The notes under the pieces: model-generated | Database searches by the model: none | What the model was told of the DNA's origin: nothing | What the model saw: the letters and a program-made list of their open reading frames with translations, nothing else | Translations under genes and position numbers: made by a program | In this document: piece by piece, positions 8,860 to 18,552 of the stretch | Numbering within the stretch: the first letter of the stretch is position 1 | Layout of the letters: each line of letters begins with the position of its first letter | Source of the DNA: Proteus appendicitidis | GTDB lineage: Bacteria; Pseudomonadota; Gammaproteobacteria; Enterobacterales; Enterobacteriaceae | Direction of reading: 5' to 3' | Assembly: GCF_030271835.1 (NCBI RefSeq) | Contig: NZ_CP127389.1 | Location: 3,384,001 to 3,448,000, forward strand | DNA length: 64,000 bases

Positions 8860-9579
8860 ATGAAAACCCCTAGATTAATTAAAAGCTTTTTCTTGAGTTT
8901 ATTATTAATTATTCCGACAGGGATAAACGCTGGCGTTATTATTAGTGGTACTCGTGTTATTTATAATGAAAATGAAAAAGAAGTCACAGTAAAAATTAGT
9001 AATGAAGGGAAAGTGCCTGTATTAATTCAAAACTGGATTGACACAGGTAATGTTGATGCAAAACCAGAAAATATTCAGGTTCCCTTTGTATTAACACCAC
9101 CGGTATTCCGTATTGAGCCAGAAAAATCGCAATCATTAAGAATTAGTTTTACTGGTGCAGCAACATTACCTAAAGATAAAGAATCTATTTATTGGTTAAA
9201 TGTATTAGAAATACCACCAAATACAAATACAGAAATAGATAATAAATTACAAATTGCTTATCGCTCTAGAATAAAACTATTTTATCGTCCAGACGTACTA
9301 AAAGATAAAATAGGTGCAATAAATGCAGCTGAAGGTCTTCAATTTTCAATTGCTGGTAACAAATTAAAAGCAATTAATAATTCACCTTATTTTGTTTCAC
9401 TTGTTTCTATCACGATTGCAAATAATGAGAAAAATCCAATTGATGGTGAAGTTGTTCCACCATTAGGCCAACACGAATTTACGCTCCCCAATGGTGTATT
9501 GGCAAATTTAGGAAGCAAGGTTGTTTATCGTTATGTGAATGACTGGGGTGCAATGAAAATAGTTGAAACGAAACTCTAG
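8860..9579 (+). CDS. Periplasmic fimbrial chaperone, PapD family (operon 1)
   Basis: Periplasmic chaperone of 239 residues that caps fimbrial subunits before delivery to the usher. Seen: a signal peptide (MKTPRLIKSFFLSLLLIIP, cleaved near NAG), the chaperone signature GTRVIYNENEKEVTVKISN, PFVLTPPVFRIEPEKSQSLRI in the G1 strand region, and the second Ig-like domain with INNSPYFVSLVSI. The frame extends ten codons up to a TTG inside the attenuator hairpin, but the ATG at 8860 directly before the signal peptide is the sensible start. The usher follows after 38 bases. Confidence 0.94.
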   Translation: MKTPRLIKSFFLSLLLIIPTGINAGVIISGTRVIYNENEKEVTVKISNEGKVPVLIQNWIDTGNVDAKPENIQVPFVLTPPVFRIEPEKSQSLRISFTGAATLPKDKESIYWLNVLEIPPNTNTEIDNKLQIAYRSRIKLFYRPDVLKDKIGAINAAEGLQFSIAGNKLKAINNSPYFVSLVSITIANNEKNPIDGEVVPPLGQHEFTLPNGVLANLGSKVVYRYVNDWGAMKIVETKL

Positions 9580-9617
9580 CACTCTCAATACTTCATAAAA
9601 TATATGGGAATATTCAA

Positions 9618-12257
9618 ATGAGCAGTTATATTTTAAAAACTATTATAATATCTGCTAGTGCTACTTTATTTTTAGTAACACCTTATACTTATGCAGAAAA
9701 TATAACAGGGATCGAAAATAATAAATGGCTACCTAATGGTACTCCTTCATTATCACCCAATACGTCGCCTTTATTACAAAATAGTACTGACTCATCAACA
9801 GAGAATAATAGCTCTTCTCATACAAATAGCTCACTCTCATTTAACCCTATTTTTATGAATACTTCTCAAGGTGATATTGATATCAGTCGCTTTGATAAAG
9901 AAAATACCTTCTTGCCTGGTACATGGAATGTTGAGATCTATGTCAATAGCCAATTTATGGCAAGAACGCCAGTCACTTTTAAAGATATGAAAAATGGTCA
10001 AGTATCACCTTGTTTAACTAAAGATATTATCGACTTAATTGGCTTTAAAAGTGACAAAATCCCCCCCTTATTAAAAAGCGCACTAGAATTACATGAGTGT
10101 ATTGCACTAACCGATTTTGTCCCCTCGACGGAAGTAAACTATGACCATTCAGTTCAACGTTTAACGATTAATACACCACAGGCTCTTGTTGGTTATAAAC
10201 CTCGTGGTTATGTAAATCCTTCACTCTGGGATCGAGGCATAAATGCATTATTAGTGAGCTATAACGCAAACTATTTTATGTCTCGTAGCAATGGAACGAA
10301 TTACAAATCTGCTTTCGTTGGTGTTAATGGCAATCTTAATTTAGGTACATGGAGTTTCCATCATACTGGCAACTATTCATGGAATGAACAGAACGGCCAT
10401 GACTACACATCAACTTATAATTATCTACAACGCATTATCACGACAATAAAAGGTGTGGTTCAAGTTGGTGATGTCCTTACGACAGGGCAACTTTTTGATT
10501 CTCAACCATTAAGAGGGATCCAGCTCTTTAGTGATGAGAAAATGTTACCTGACTCTCAACGTGGCTTTGCGCCAACGATCCGTGGGGTCGCAAAATCCAA
10601 TGCGCGAGTTATTATTCGCCAAGATGGGCAAGTGATCCATGAGATTGCCGTTCCACCAGGCCCATTTGAAATTGATGACCTTTACCCATCAGGATATGGT
10701 GGTAACTTGGATGTCACCATCCAAGAGTCTGACGGTTCACAGCAGAATTTTAGAGTCTATTATGCTTCTGTTGTACAGTTACTGCGCCCTGGGCAACATA
10801 ACTATACCGTGGCAGCCGGTCATTTAAATTCATCAGCAGTGGATTATGATCCAACCTTATATCAAGCTACCTATCGTCGTGGATTAACTAACTTGATAAC
10901 GGGTTACGCTGGTATACAGAGTACTGGTGCAGATTATTATGCACTTCAAGCGGGTTTAGCATTAAGTACGCCATTAGGGGCATTTTCTGCTGACATCACC
11001 CAAGCACGCTTACACTTAAATACAACATCATCAAAAGTGAATAACGGGCAAAGTTATCAAATCAGTTACAGTAAATTCATTCAAGATACTAATAGTAACC
11101 TGACAATTGCCGCTTATAAATTTAATACCGAAAAATTCTATGACTATAGCTCTGCCGTTCAAGCAATAAATGAAGAACGACACGGTCGAAGTATCAACAA
11201 TATTTGGCGTCCTAAAAGTCGCTTTAACGTCACGATTGATCAAGGTTTACCTGAAGGTTGGGGAACATTCTATGTTAGTGGATTTACACAAAACTACTGG
11301 AATAACGATACCACTGACTTGCAATATCAAATGGGTTATAACAATCGCTGGAAGCGCCTCTCCTATGGCTTAAACGTCGGTCAAGCACGTAATTCGGATG
11401 GTAAAAAAGAGACATCTTTTGAATTGAACTTTATTTTACCACTCTACGATTTAAGTGTTGATCATATGCCAACCTTAACCGCAGCTCTAACTCGTAATGG
11501 CCGAGGTGACGTAGGTGAGCGTATCGGGATCTCAGGATCTGCGGGTGAAAATAACCGTTATAACTATGGCATAACTGCAATGAATACTAACCATGGAATT
11601 GGCTCTAGTATGACCTTAAACGGTAGTGCAAAAACTAACTATACCAACTTAACAGCAAACTATGGCTTAGGTGAGCATTATCAAAATGGTTCGATTGGTG
11701 CTAGCGGTTCATTAATTGGCTGGTCTGGTGGTGTAGTTGCAACTCCTTATCAAGGTAATACTTTTGCTGTAGTTGAAGCCGATGGTGCTAAAGGTGCTAA
11801 AGTCAGTGGCTATCCGGGCATTGAAATCGATGGCTTTGGCCATGCTGCTGTACCTTATTTAACCCCATATCAAATGAATGACATCACGATTAACCCGAAA
11901 GGAATGTCAAATAATATCGAGCTACAAAATACACAAGTGCGTATTGCACCATTCGAAGGAGCAATTACTAAAGTTGCCTTTGAAACTGACAAAGGTATGC
12001 CATTGTTGATTACTATTCAAAGAAATAATGGACCAATTCCATTTGGTAGTGTCGCTTACGATGAACAGAACAGTGAAGTGGGTAGCATTGGTCAGGGAGG
12101 GCTTCTCTACGCCCGCGTTAAAAATCCATCAGGTCGTTTAACCATTAAGTGGGGACCGGGTGAAATCCAGCAATGTACCATTAACTATAGTGCACCAGCA
12201 CAAGATAAAGATAATCAAAGTAGTTTTGTTCAATTGACTAGTGTCTGTGGAGAATAA
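9618..12257 (+). CDS. Outer-membrane fimbrial usher (operon 1)
   Basis: Outer-membrane beta-barrel that assembles and secretes the fimbria, 879 residues. Seen: a signal peptide ending TYA, then an unusual Ser/Asn-rich stretch (about residues 28-78) before the standard N-terminal domain, which begins SFNPIFMNTSQGDIDISRFD. Also present are the DVLTTGQLFDS and PLRGIQLFSDEKMLPDSQRG blocks of the barrel, the plug region with RVIIRQDGQVIHE and PPGPFEIDDLYPSGYGGNL, and C-terminal domains ending in the Cys-containing tail (QQCTIN and SVCGE). The ATG at 9618 follows GGGAATATT. The tip-adhesin gene begins three bases after the stop. The N-terminal spacer is longer than in ushers I recall. Confidence 0.95.
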   Translation: MSSYILKTIIISASATLFLVTPYTYAENITGIENNKWLPNGTPSLSPNTSPLLQNSTDSSTENNSSSHTNSSLSFNPIFMNTSQGDIDISRFDKENTFLPGTWNVEIYVNSQFMARTPVTFKDMKNGQVSPCLTKDIIDLIGFKSDKIPPLLKSALELHECIALTDFVPSTEVNYDHSVQRLTINTPQALVGYKPRGYVNPSLWDRGINALLVSYNANYFMSRSNGTNYKSAFVGVNGNLNLGTWSFHHTGNYSWNEQNGHDYTSTYNYLQRIITTIKGVVQVGDVLTTGQLFDSQPLRGIQLFSDEKMLPDSQRGFAPTIRGVAKSNARVIIRQDGQVIHEIAVPPGPFEIDDLYPSGYGGNLDVTIQESDGSQQNFRVYYASVVQLLRPGQHNYTVAAGHLNSSAVDYDPTLYQATYRRGLTNLITGYAGIQSTGADYYALQAGLALSTPLGAFSADITQARLHLNTTSSKVNNGQSYQISYSKFIQDTNSNLTIAAYKFNTEKFYDYSSAVQAINEERHGRSINNIWRPKSRFNVTIDQGLPEGWGTFYVSGFTQNYWNNDTTDLQYQMGYNNRWKRLSYGLNVGQARNSDGKKETSFELNFILPLYDLSVDHMPTLTAALTRNGRGDVGERIGISGSAGENNRYNYGITAMNTNHGIGSSMTLNGSAKTNYTNLTANYGLGEHYQNGSIGASGSLIGWSGGVVATPYQGNTFAVVEADGAKGAKVSGYPGIEIDGFGHAAVPYLTPYQMNDITINPKGMSNNIELQNTQVRIAPFEGAITKVAFETDKGMPLLITIQRNNGPIPFGSVAYDEQNSEVGSIGQGGLLYARVKNPSGRLTIKWGPGEIQQCTINYSAPAQDKDNQSSFVQLTSVCGE

Positions 12258-12260
12258 AGT

Positions 12261-13424
12261 ATGAAGCCGATTATTAAAAACTCATTAGCCTTAATGCTTC
12301 TACTTTTTCCTGTTGCGGAGGTCATGGCACAACAAACAGTCAAATGTTATGTTAGTGGTCCTCCAGATAATCAGACTATGTCCATTGGTGGCGCAATTCA
12401 TGTTGGTGCTGATATGCCAGTAGGCTCTGTTGTTTACCAAGGTAAAATCGATATTGCTAGTTATACATACAACTATACCTGTGCATTTAATGTGCCTTCA
12501 ACAGGATTAGGAAAATATTACTTTTTAGAAAGGCAAGAGGTAAAATTATTAAGTATGAGAGGAACACCTGCTGTTGGCGCAGGTATTCCTCCTAATGTCT
12601 ATAAAACCAATAACCCAGGTCTTGGTATTGTATTTTATACAAATAGAAATAGAAATAATTCACTAACACCTAATATTGCTAAACTCTCTTGGGAAGGAAA
12701 TCGTGAACTTATTGAAAAAAATAGAGAAAGTATGGAATATTGGGCGCACCCAATATTAAATTATTCTTTAATTAAATTAGGTCCTATTCAGCCAGGTATA
12801 TTTGATTTAAGCAATATTGCAAGAATGCAACTTGATGTGAACTATCCCGAAAAAGATAAGGTTCTAGCAGAAGGATTCCCTTTTATAGCCGCATATATGA
12901 ATATTACAGGTTCGGTTAGTGTTACCGCTTCAAGTTGTAAAACACAAGACTACACCGTGGAATTAGGCAAACATGAAATATCTACCTTACCTGCAAAAGG
13001 TAGTTCAACCAAATGGATAAATTCTGATATTAATTTATACAATTGTCCTGCGTTTCGAGGTTACTATTCTGGTGGCAAAGGAGATGTATTAACCACAGAG
13101 AGAGGACAAACATTCCCTGATCGTGATCCTAATGAGATTAGAGTGACCATCAAGCCTGTAAATCCAGCTATTCCTGAATATCCTGGTACTTTTAAAATTA
13201 ATGATGTACCCGGAGCGGCTAAAGGTGTCGGTATCCAACTTGCATTTGGTGATGTCGGCGAAGATTTTGTTAAATTTAATACACCAACCGCCTTTGCACA
13301 GCCAGTTACAGAAAAAGCAGGCACTGTAAGCATTCCATTGCGTGCGCGGTATCTTCGTGTCGATGACAGAATATCCGCAGGTATCGCCAATGGTGCTGCA
13401 ACCTTTATGATTGAATATTATTAA
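12261..13424 (+). CDS. Fimbrial tip adhesin (operon 1)
   Basis: Last gene of the operon; a 387-residue secreted protein, twice the size of a pilin, which fits a two-domain tip adhesin. Seen: a signal peptide (ends VMAQ near residue 24), an N-terminal receptor-binding half with no recognised motif (Cys in VKCYVSG and NYTCAFN), and a C-terminal pilin-like domain starting near residue 215 with VSVTASSCKTQDYTVELGKH and DINLYNCP, ending AATFMIEYY. The ATG follows GGAGAATAAAG and lies three bases after the usher stop. The receptor is unknown. Confidence 0.88.
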   Translation: MKPIIKNSLALMLLLFPVAEVMAQQTVKCYVSGPPDNQTMSIGGAIHVGADMPVGSVVYQGKIDIASYTYNYTCAFNVPSTGLGKYYFLERQEVKLLSMRGTPAVGAGIPPNVYKTNNPGLGIVFYTNRNRNNSLTPNIAKLSWEGNRELIEKNRESMEYWAHPILNYSLIKLGPIQPGIFDLSNIARMQLDVNYPEKDKVLAEGFPFIAAYMNITGSVSVTASSCKTQDYTVELGKHEISTLPAKGSSTKWINSDINLYNCPAFRGYYSGGKGDVLTTERGQTFPDRDPNEIRVTIKPVNPAIPEYPGTFKINDVPGAAKGVGIQLAFGDVGEDFVKFNTPTAFAQPVTEKAGTVSIPLRARYLRVDDRISAGIANGAATFMIEYY

Positions 13425-13452
13425 TCCCTTGCTCTGTTTGCCAGAATAGAAT

Positions 13453-13489
13453 AAAACTCACTCTGATACGTTAATTCAGAGTGAGTTTT
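13453..13489. terminator. Bidirectional terminator between fimbrial operon 1 and chemoreceptor 2
   Basis: Perfect 14-bp arms AAAACTCACTCTGA / TCAGAGTGAGTTTT around a 9-base loop, flanked by A- and T-runs, between convergent genes. Confidence 0.93.
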
Positions 13490-13495
13490 TTATCG

Positions 13496-15025
13496 TTATA
13501 ATGCTTGTTCTTCTATTTGAAAAACGGCCACATTATCCATCAATACCTGCGCTTTCTCGTCTAACATCATCATTGAAGATGCGCCATTATCCACTAAAGA
13601 GGCATTTTGTTGCACAACCGTATCCATCTGATTAATCGCTACCGCAATTTGTTCAATGCCAACCCGTTGCTCTTCTGAAGCAAGACTTATCCCTTGCATA
13701 ATATTGTTTACTTTTGCAATTGAAGAAACGATCTCTTGCATATGTTTTCCCGTTTTATTCACGAGAGCGGTTCCTTCAGCGACATCTTTTATAGATGCTT
13801 TTAATATCTGACTGATCTCTTTTGCGGCATCTGCACTTTTAGCCGCTAAATTTCGTACTTCCACCGCAACAACGGTAAAACCTCGCCCTTGTTCCCCAGC
13901 TCTTGCAGCTTCTACCGCAGCATTTAGCGCTAAAATATTCGTTTGGCTCGCAAGATTATTAATCACTTCGTTAATCTCACCCACTTTTAACGCACCTTGC
14001 TCTATTTTTTTCATCGATGAGATAGCTTCTTTCATTACACTTGCACCATCTATAACAATGTCATTAGATTGATTAATAATCTCATTGGCTTCTTGGGTAT
14101 TTTCGGTGTTATTGGCTACAGCGGTTCTAATCTCTTCCATACTGGCTGCGGTTTGTTGCAATGCGCTAGCTTGCTCTTCAGTACGGGCAGAGAGTTCCTG
14201 ATTACCTGATGAAATTTCAGAAGCTCCCCGTTTTATCTCTAATGTTTCTCTTTTTACAGTAAGAATGGTAGAGGTTAACGCTTTTTGCATATCACTAACA
14301 TGTAAAAATAACTCACCAAATTCATCTTTTTTTATTTTAGGTAAAGCGAAAACTAATTCCCCTTTACCAACTTTATTTAACATATTAGACAATGCATTAA
14401 GGTTATAAATAAAGGTTTTGTTTATCCAACGAATAACAAAATATAAAATAATAAATAGAATTAATAATGAGATGAGCGTGGAGTAAATAGAAAGCTGAAC
14501 CATAGTATCTTGTCTATTTCTGAGTCCAGCACTGTTTTTAGCTTTAATAGAAACATAGTTATCAAATAGATGATCTAATCTATCAAAGTCATTGGCAAAT
14601 TCTGTATCTTTTATATGTATTGCTTCTAAGCCATTTGACGCAATCAAAAGTCTATCAATTAAACTATAAAATAACTTTGCTATTTCATCCGCACTTTTTT
14701 GTGCTTCTACTGTGACTTTTTTTTCTTTTACCCATATATCCATTGCACGTTTAGCACTTACCGCAATCTTTTTATTTTTCTCAATAATTTCAGCACCTTT
14801 AGTATTTGTCTCTGCTGTATCTCGCATCAAAAAGTTCACATTAGAACGCATCGTTGCTAATTGATAACGTGCCATCAATACATCGGTGTAACGTGTTAAC
14901 AATGTTTCCACTTGGGTGAAATTATTTTTCATTTTGTAGATGAAAAATGTAGATAATACAGAAGATAAAATAAAAATTAATAACAGTGCAGAGGAGCCTA
15001 TTTTAGCACTTCGTTTAATACTCAT
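13496..15025 (-). CDS. Methyl-accepting chemotaxis protein (copy 2)
   Basis: Chemoreceptor of 509 residues, paralogous to the one at 4950-6476. Seen: MSIKRSAKIGSSALLLIFIL opening into TM1, a periplasmic helical domain, TM2 (about 178-200), HAMP, and the signalling hairpin EAARAGEQGRGFTVVAVEVR. The signalling half is nearly the same as copy 1; the periplasmic half has diverged strongly, which suggests duplication followed by a change in ligand. It ends VFQIEEQAL, without an NWETF-type tail. The start has a weak ribosome site (AGGC 11 bases away). It faces the fimbrial operon and shares its terminator. Confidence 0.93.
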   Translation of the reverse strand: MSIKRSAKIGSSALLLIFILSSVLSTFFIYKMKNNFTQVETLLTRYTDVLMARYQLATMRSNVNFLMRDTAETNTKGAEIIEKNKKIAVSAKRAMDIWVKEKKVTVEAQKSADEIAKLFYSLIDRLLIASNGLEAIHIKDTEFANDFDRLDHLFDNYVSIKAKNSAGLRNRQDTMVQLSIYSTLISLLILFIILYFVIRWINKTFIYNLNALSNMLNKVGKGELVFALPKIKKDEFGELFLHVSDMQKALTSTILTVKRETLEIKRGASEISSGNQELSARTEEQASALQQTAASMEEIRTAVANNTENTQEANEIINQSNDIVIDGASVMKEAISSMKKIEQGALKVGEINEVINNLASQTNILALNAAVEAARAGEQGRGFTVVAVEVRNLAAKSADAAKEISQILKASIKDVAEGTALVNKTGKHMQEIVSSIAKVNNIMQGISLASEEQRVGIEQIAVAINQMDTVVQQNASLVDNGASSMMMLDEKAQVLMDNVAVFQIEEQAL

Positions 15026-15441
15026 AATTAAAAAGCCTATATGTAAATATCGATAAACTTTATTTCTTATCGACCAAGTTAATTTTTTTATTTAATTATT
15101 GTTGATACATATAAGTTAATAATTTTTATTTGAAAATTTTTATTCTATAAATAATCACTAATCATATTTTAAATAATTTACGTTTTATTCTTATTTTATA
15201 AAATAATGCAACCGATAGTGTTAATAATAAATAAGCTATTTTTTATCAATCACACATTACTTTATTGAGTAGCCAATATCTGCTGATGTTTTCATAGATT
15301 ATTCATACACTCCATTATTCAAAAAATAATAAATATCTTTATTTTCAATAAGTAACAACCATACTATCTCATTTTGAGAACAATGATATAATATGCGCAA
15401 TGACCTTAAAAACTCTGATGATTTACGGAGCTTAACTTTTT
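15026..15441. other. AT-rich spacer between divergent genes
   Basis: 416 bases holding the promoters of chemoreceptor 2 and of the HAD phosphatase gene. No ORF, RNA fold or strong repeat was recognised. Confidence 0.7.
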
Positions 15442-16116
15442 ATGCAACCCCAATTTGAAAACGCGAAAAACACCGTAAAAACGTTATCAGTGTTTGATTT
15501 TGATGGCACGCTAACCTATCACGACAGTTTTATTCCTTTTCTAAAATTTGCCTTTGGTAAACGTAAATTCTCACGCCGTTTAATTAAAATGGTATTACCG
15601 ACATTACGTTGCTTTAGACGCAAGCTCACGCGTGATGAGCTAAAAGAAGTGCTGATAAAAACCTTCCTAACCGATATAGAAGAGCAATGGTTAAAAGAAA
15701 AAGCCGAAGCATTTTGTCAGCTTTACTGGGCTAAATTAATGCGCCCTACTGGCTTGTTAGCCGTTGCAGAAGAAGTAAATAACAATGCTGAAGTGACAAT
15801 TTGCTCTGCATCACCAGCAATGGTATTACAACCATTTGCTGATCGCTTAGGGATTAAATTAATTGGTACAACACTCGAAGTGGTTGATGGAAAGCTGACA
15901 GGCAAAATTATTGGTAATAACTGCCGTTGTGGTGAAAAAATAAAACGATTAGAAGCGGTATACGGTGACTTAACACAATACCATTTAAGAGCGTGGGGAG
16001 ATTCTCGTGGCGATCATGAACTGCTTTTTGCTGCGCAAGATCCTCATTGGCGCCACTTTCATACGGGTCGTCGTAAATCTAAAAATTCACCCATCAAGAT
16101 AGAAATAAAAAAATAA
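15442..16116 (+). CDS. HAD superfamily IB phosphatase
   Basis: Haloacid-dehalogenase-type hydrolase of 224 residues, probably a cytoplasmic or membrane-associated phosphomonoesterase. Seen: motif I FDFDGTLTYHDSF (nucleophile Asp near residue 19), a helical cap with RRKLTRDELKEVL, motif II in TICSASPAMVLQPFADRLG, motif III Lys in CGEKIKRLEAVYG, and motif IV WGDSRGDHELL. This is the subfamily IB pattern shared with serine phosphatase-like enzymes and phosphatidylglycerophosphatase C; the substrate cannot be told. It is convergent with terE and shares a terminator with it. The ATG at 15442 lies 11 bases after GGAG. Confidence 0.85.
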   Translation: MQPQFENAKNTVKTLSVFDFDGTLTYHDSFIPFLKFAFGKRKFSRRLIKMVLPTLRCFRRKLTRDELKEVLIKTFLTDIEEQWLKEKAEAFCQLYWAKLMRPTGLLAVAEEVNNNAEVTICSASPAMVLQPFADRLGIKLIGTTLEVVDGKLTGKIIGNNCRCGEKIKRLEAVYGDLTQYHLRAWGDSRGDHELLFAAQDPHWRHFHTGRRKSKNSPIKIEIKK

Positions 16117-16140
16117 TTTCCCTCGCAAAATAGAGCGCAA

Positions 16141-16167
16141 AAAAACCCTCGATTAACGAGGGTTTTT
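16141..16167. terminator. Bidirectional terminator between the HAD gene and terE
   Basis: Perfect inverted repeat AAAAACCCTCG / CGAGGGTTTTT with a 5-base loop between convergent stop codons. It closes the terZABCDE transcript. Confidence 0.95.
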
Positions 16168-16190
16168 ACGATGTACTAATGATATAGATA

Positions 16191-16766
16191 TTAGATATTC
16201 ACGCCGTGTTGTGATGCTAACGCACCTAAACCACCCGCAAAACCTTGACCTACCGCTTTAAATTTCCACTCTGTACCATGGCGATATAACTCACCAAAGA
16301 TCATTGCAGTTTCTGTTGATGCATCTTCAGAAAGATCAAAGCGTGCAATTTCAGTATTATTGTCGTTGTTATAAACGCGCATAAAACTGTTGCTGACCAT
16401 ACCGAAGTTTTGTTTACGGCTTTCCGCTTCATAAATAGTGACTGCGAATACCAGTTTTTTCACTTCAGCAGGGACTTTTGATAGGGTGATTTTTACTTGT
16501 TCATCATCACCATCGCCTTCCCCAGTACGGTTATCTCCTTGGTGTTCAACGCTTCCACATTGACTCACTTTGTTATTAAAGAAGATAAAACTTGCATCTG
16601 AAAGTACTTTTCCATCTTCACCTACCATGAATACTGACGCATCTAAATCGAACTCTGCGCCATCAGTCACGCGGGCATCCCATCCTAGACCAACCATAGC
16701 AACCGACATTGTTGGTGCTTCTTTAGTCAGAGAAACATTACCACCTTTAACAAGGGAAACTGCCAT
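16191..16766 (-). CDS. terE: Tellurium resistance protein TerE
   Basis: TerD-fold cytoplasmic protein of 191 residues, last gene of terZABCDE. Seen: the paired [20 protein letters not shown] repeat at the N-terminus, LGWDAR at 28-32, DLDASVF, and the calcium-binding acidic loop [13 protein letters not shown] at 77-89, ending in [20 protein letters not shown]. TerD-family proteins bind Ca2+ and are needed for tellurite, phage and colicin resistance phenotypes; the biochemical role remains unclear. It is very similar to terD next door. The ATG at 16766 is preceded by GGAGC. A hairpin separates it from terD. Confidence 0.95.
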   Translation of the reverse strand: MAVSLVKGGNVSLTKEAPTMSVAMVGLGWDARVTDGAEFDLDASVFMVGEDGKVLSDASFIFFNNKVSQCGSVEHQGDNRTGEGDGDDEQVKITLSKVPAEVKKLVFAVTIYEAESRKQNFGMVSNSFMRVYNNDNNTEIARFDLSEDASTETAMIFGELYRHGTEWKFKAVGQGFAGGLGALASQHGVNI

Positions 16767-16792
16767 ATCAAAGCTCCTACTTTATTGAATAA

Positions 16793-16821
16793 ACTGGCAA
16801 TCACATCTTATGACTGCCAGT
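16793..16821 (-). other. Intercistronic hairpin between terD and terE
   Basis: ACTGGCA / TGCCAGT arms of 7 bp with a 15-base loop in the 79-base gap. There is no T-run, so it is more likely an mRNA processing or stability element than a terminator. Confidence 0.5.
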
Positions 16822-16845
16822 GGGTAGTATTTTACCAATCAGCTA

Positions 16846-17424
16846 TCAAGAGGCATTAATACCGTATTGAGCACAAACTGAACCTAAACCACCCGCGTAA
16901 CCTTGGCCTACTGCACGGAATTTCCACTCTGTACCGTGGCGATATAACTCACCAAATAACATTGCAGTTTCTGTTGATGCATCTTCCGTTAAGTCATAAC
17001 GAGCAACTTCAATTTGGTTGTCATCATTAACTAAACGAATAAATGCACCCGATACTTGGCCAAAGCTTTGGCGGCGTGCTTGCGCATCATGGATTGTGAC
17101 AACAAAGATCACCTTATCGACATCATTTGGGATCATGTCTAATTTGATTTTCAGCGCTTCATCATCACCATCGCCTTCACCTGTGCGGTTATCACCGGTA
17201 TGAACGACAGAGCCATCAGCAGATCTTAAATTGTTATAAAAAATGAAATCGGCATCGCTACGCACTTTTCCATTTGCAGCTAACAGAAATACAGATGCAT
17301 CTAAGTCAAAATCTTGACCATCTGTAGAACGGGCATCCCAACCAAGTCCGACAAGGACGTTTTTCATCGTTGGGGCTGCTTTGCTCAGAGAGACATTACC
17401 ACCTTTAGAAAGAGAAACGCTCAT
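16846..17424 (-). CDS. terD: Tellurium resistance protein TerD
   Basis: TerD-fold protein of 192 residues. Seen: [20 protein letters not shown] with its internal SLSK repeat, LGWDAR near 27-32, [10 protein letters not shown], the acidic Ca2+-binding loop [13 protein letters not shown] at 77-89, and [20 protein letters not shown] at the end. It is the archetype of the family, and in E. coli it is one of the genes essential for the tellurite-resistance phenotype. It sits between terC (53-base gap holding an AT hairpin) and terE, consistent with one ter transcript. Start at 17424 preceded by AGAGG. Confidence 0.96.
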   Translation of the reverse strand: MSVSLSKGGNVSLSKAAPTMKNVLVGLGWDARSTDGQDFDLDASVFLLAANGKVRSDADFIFYNNLRSADGSVVHTGDNRTGEGDGDDEALKIKLDMIPNDVDKVIFVVTIHDAQARRQSFGQVSGAFIRLVNDDNQIEVARYDLTEDASTETAMLFGELYRHGTEWKFRAVGQGYAGGLGSVCAQYGINAS

Positions 17425-17450
17425 TTTATAACCTCTTTAGTTTTGTTTTT

Positions 17451-17475
17451 AATATTCTGATTTTTCAAGAATATT
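17451..17475 (-). other. AT-rich hairpin between terC and terD
   Basis: AATATTCT / AGAATATT with a 9-base loop; on the minus strand it is followed by AAAAAC rather than T's. Probably a processing or stability element within the ter mRNA. Confidence 0.4.
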
Positions 17476-17477
17476 TG

Positions 17478-18518
17478 TTAATTTGTCTTACCTTTATCAT
17501 CTTTTTTCTCTGGGAATACAAAGCTTGCAATAATACCCAGAGCAAGAACACCTAGCACAACAAATAAGCTAGTTGTCGCGGAGATGCTGTATCCATGTTG
17601 CCAGATATGATCTGTTGCATTTAAACCTAGTTTTGCAGCAATAAAGAACAACAACACAATAACCGCTTTTTCAAGGTAAACCAGATACTGTTTCAACGCT
17701 TCTAACACGAAGTAGAGCGTACGTAAGCCTAAGATTGCAAACATCATTGCACTATAAACAATGAGGGGTTCACGGCTTACTGCGATAATAGCGGGAACCG
17801 AGTCGAAAGCAAACATCACATCGGAAAGCTCTACCACAGCCACACACAGCATAAGTGGTGTTGCATATAACGCGGCTTTTGTACCACGACCGATAGTAAT
17901 TTCTTTGTTCTCTGGTTTTGCTAATTCAGCATCAACTTCTTTTTGTGTTAGTAAGAATGCATGCCCAGTAATTTTTGGCCATATAGGGAAAAATCGTTTT
18001 ACTAAGCGATAAGCAAGATGTTGTGAATAGTCTTCAATCTCTTCACTATCATCACCGCTTTTCAGCATCATAACTGCCGTCCAAGCAACGATTAAGGCAA
18101 ATACTATCTCAACATATGGTCCTAAACTTAACAGCCCTGTACCGATGGCAACAAAGATCCCACGGAAAACGATAGCACCGATGATCCCCCAATAAAGAAC
18201 GCGGTGACGGAAGCGATCAGGTACGGCAAACCAAGAGAAAATCGCCATCATGACAAACAAGTTATCAACGGAGAGCACTTTCTCTAATGCATAACCTGTT
18301 ACGAATAAGCTCGCAACTTCTGCACCATGGTGAACATAAAGGAATCCTGCGAATGCCATTGCAACGGCAACCCAGAATATAGACCAGAATATGGCATTCT
18401 TTAACGTTATCGGCTTATCTGCACGATGCATAAATAAGTCGATAAAAATAGCGCCAATCGCAAGTACAACAAAGACAATGACAGTTTCTGTCGGAAAACC
18501 AATATGTGTGGATACCAT
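17478..18518 (-). CDS. terC: TerC integral membrane protein
   Basis: Polytopic inner-membrane protein of 346 residues of the TerC/Alx family (Alx has been tied to manganese export). Seen: about nine hydrophobic segments, conserved acidic residues within membrane helices in LSVDNLFVMMAIFSW and ELSDVMFAFDSVPAIIAVS, and a long cytosolic loop around residues 155-195. It ends with a charged tail EKKDDKGKTN. In the ter system it is thought to be the membrane anchor that interacts with TerB and the TerD-type proteins. Spaced 34 bases from terB and 53 from terD, so co-transcribed. Confidence 0.96.
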   Translation of the reverse strand: MVSTHIGFPTETVIVFVVLAIGAIFIDLFMHRADKPITLKNAIFWSIFWVAVAMAFAGFLYVHHGAEVASLFVTGYALEKVLSVDNLFVMMAIFSWFAVPDRFRHRVLYWGIIGAIVFRGIFVAIGTGLLSLGPYVEIVFALIVAWTAVMMLKSGDDSEEIEDYSQHLAYRLVKRFFPIWPKITGHAFLLTQKEVDAELAKPENKEITIGRGTKAALYATPLMLCVAVVELSDVMFAFDSVPAIIAVSREPLIVYSAMMFAILGLRTLYFVLEALKQYLVYLEKAVIVLLFFIAAKLGLNATDHIWQHGYSISATTSLFVVLGVLALGIIASFVFPEKKDDKGKTN

Positions 18519-18552
18519 AATAATTCCTGAACGGTTCCCTATCTTAAATTAA

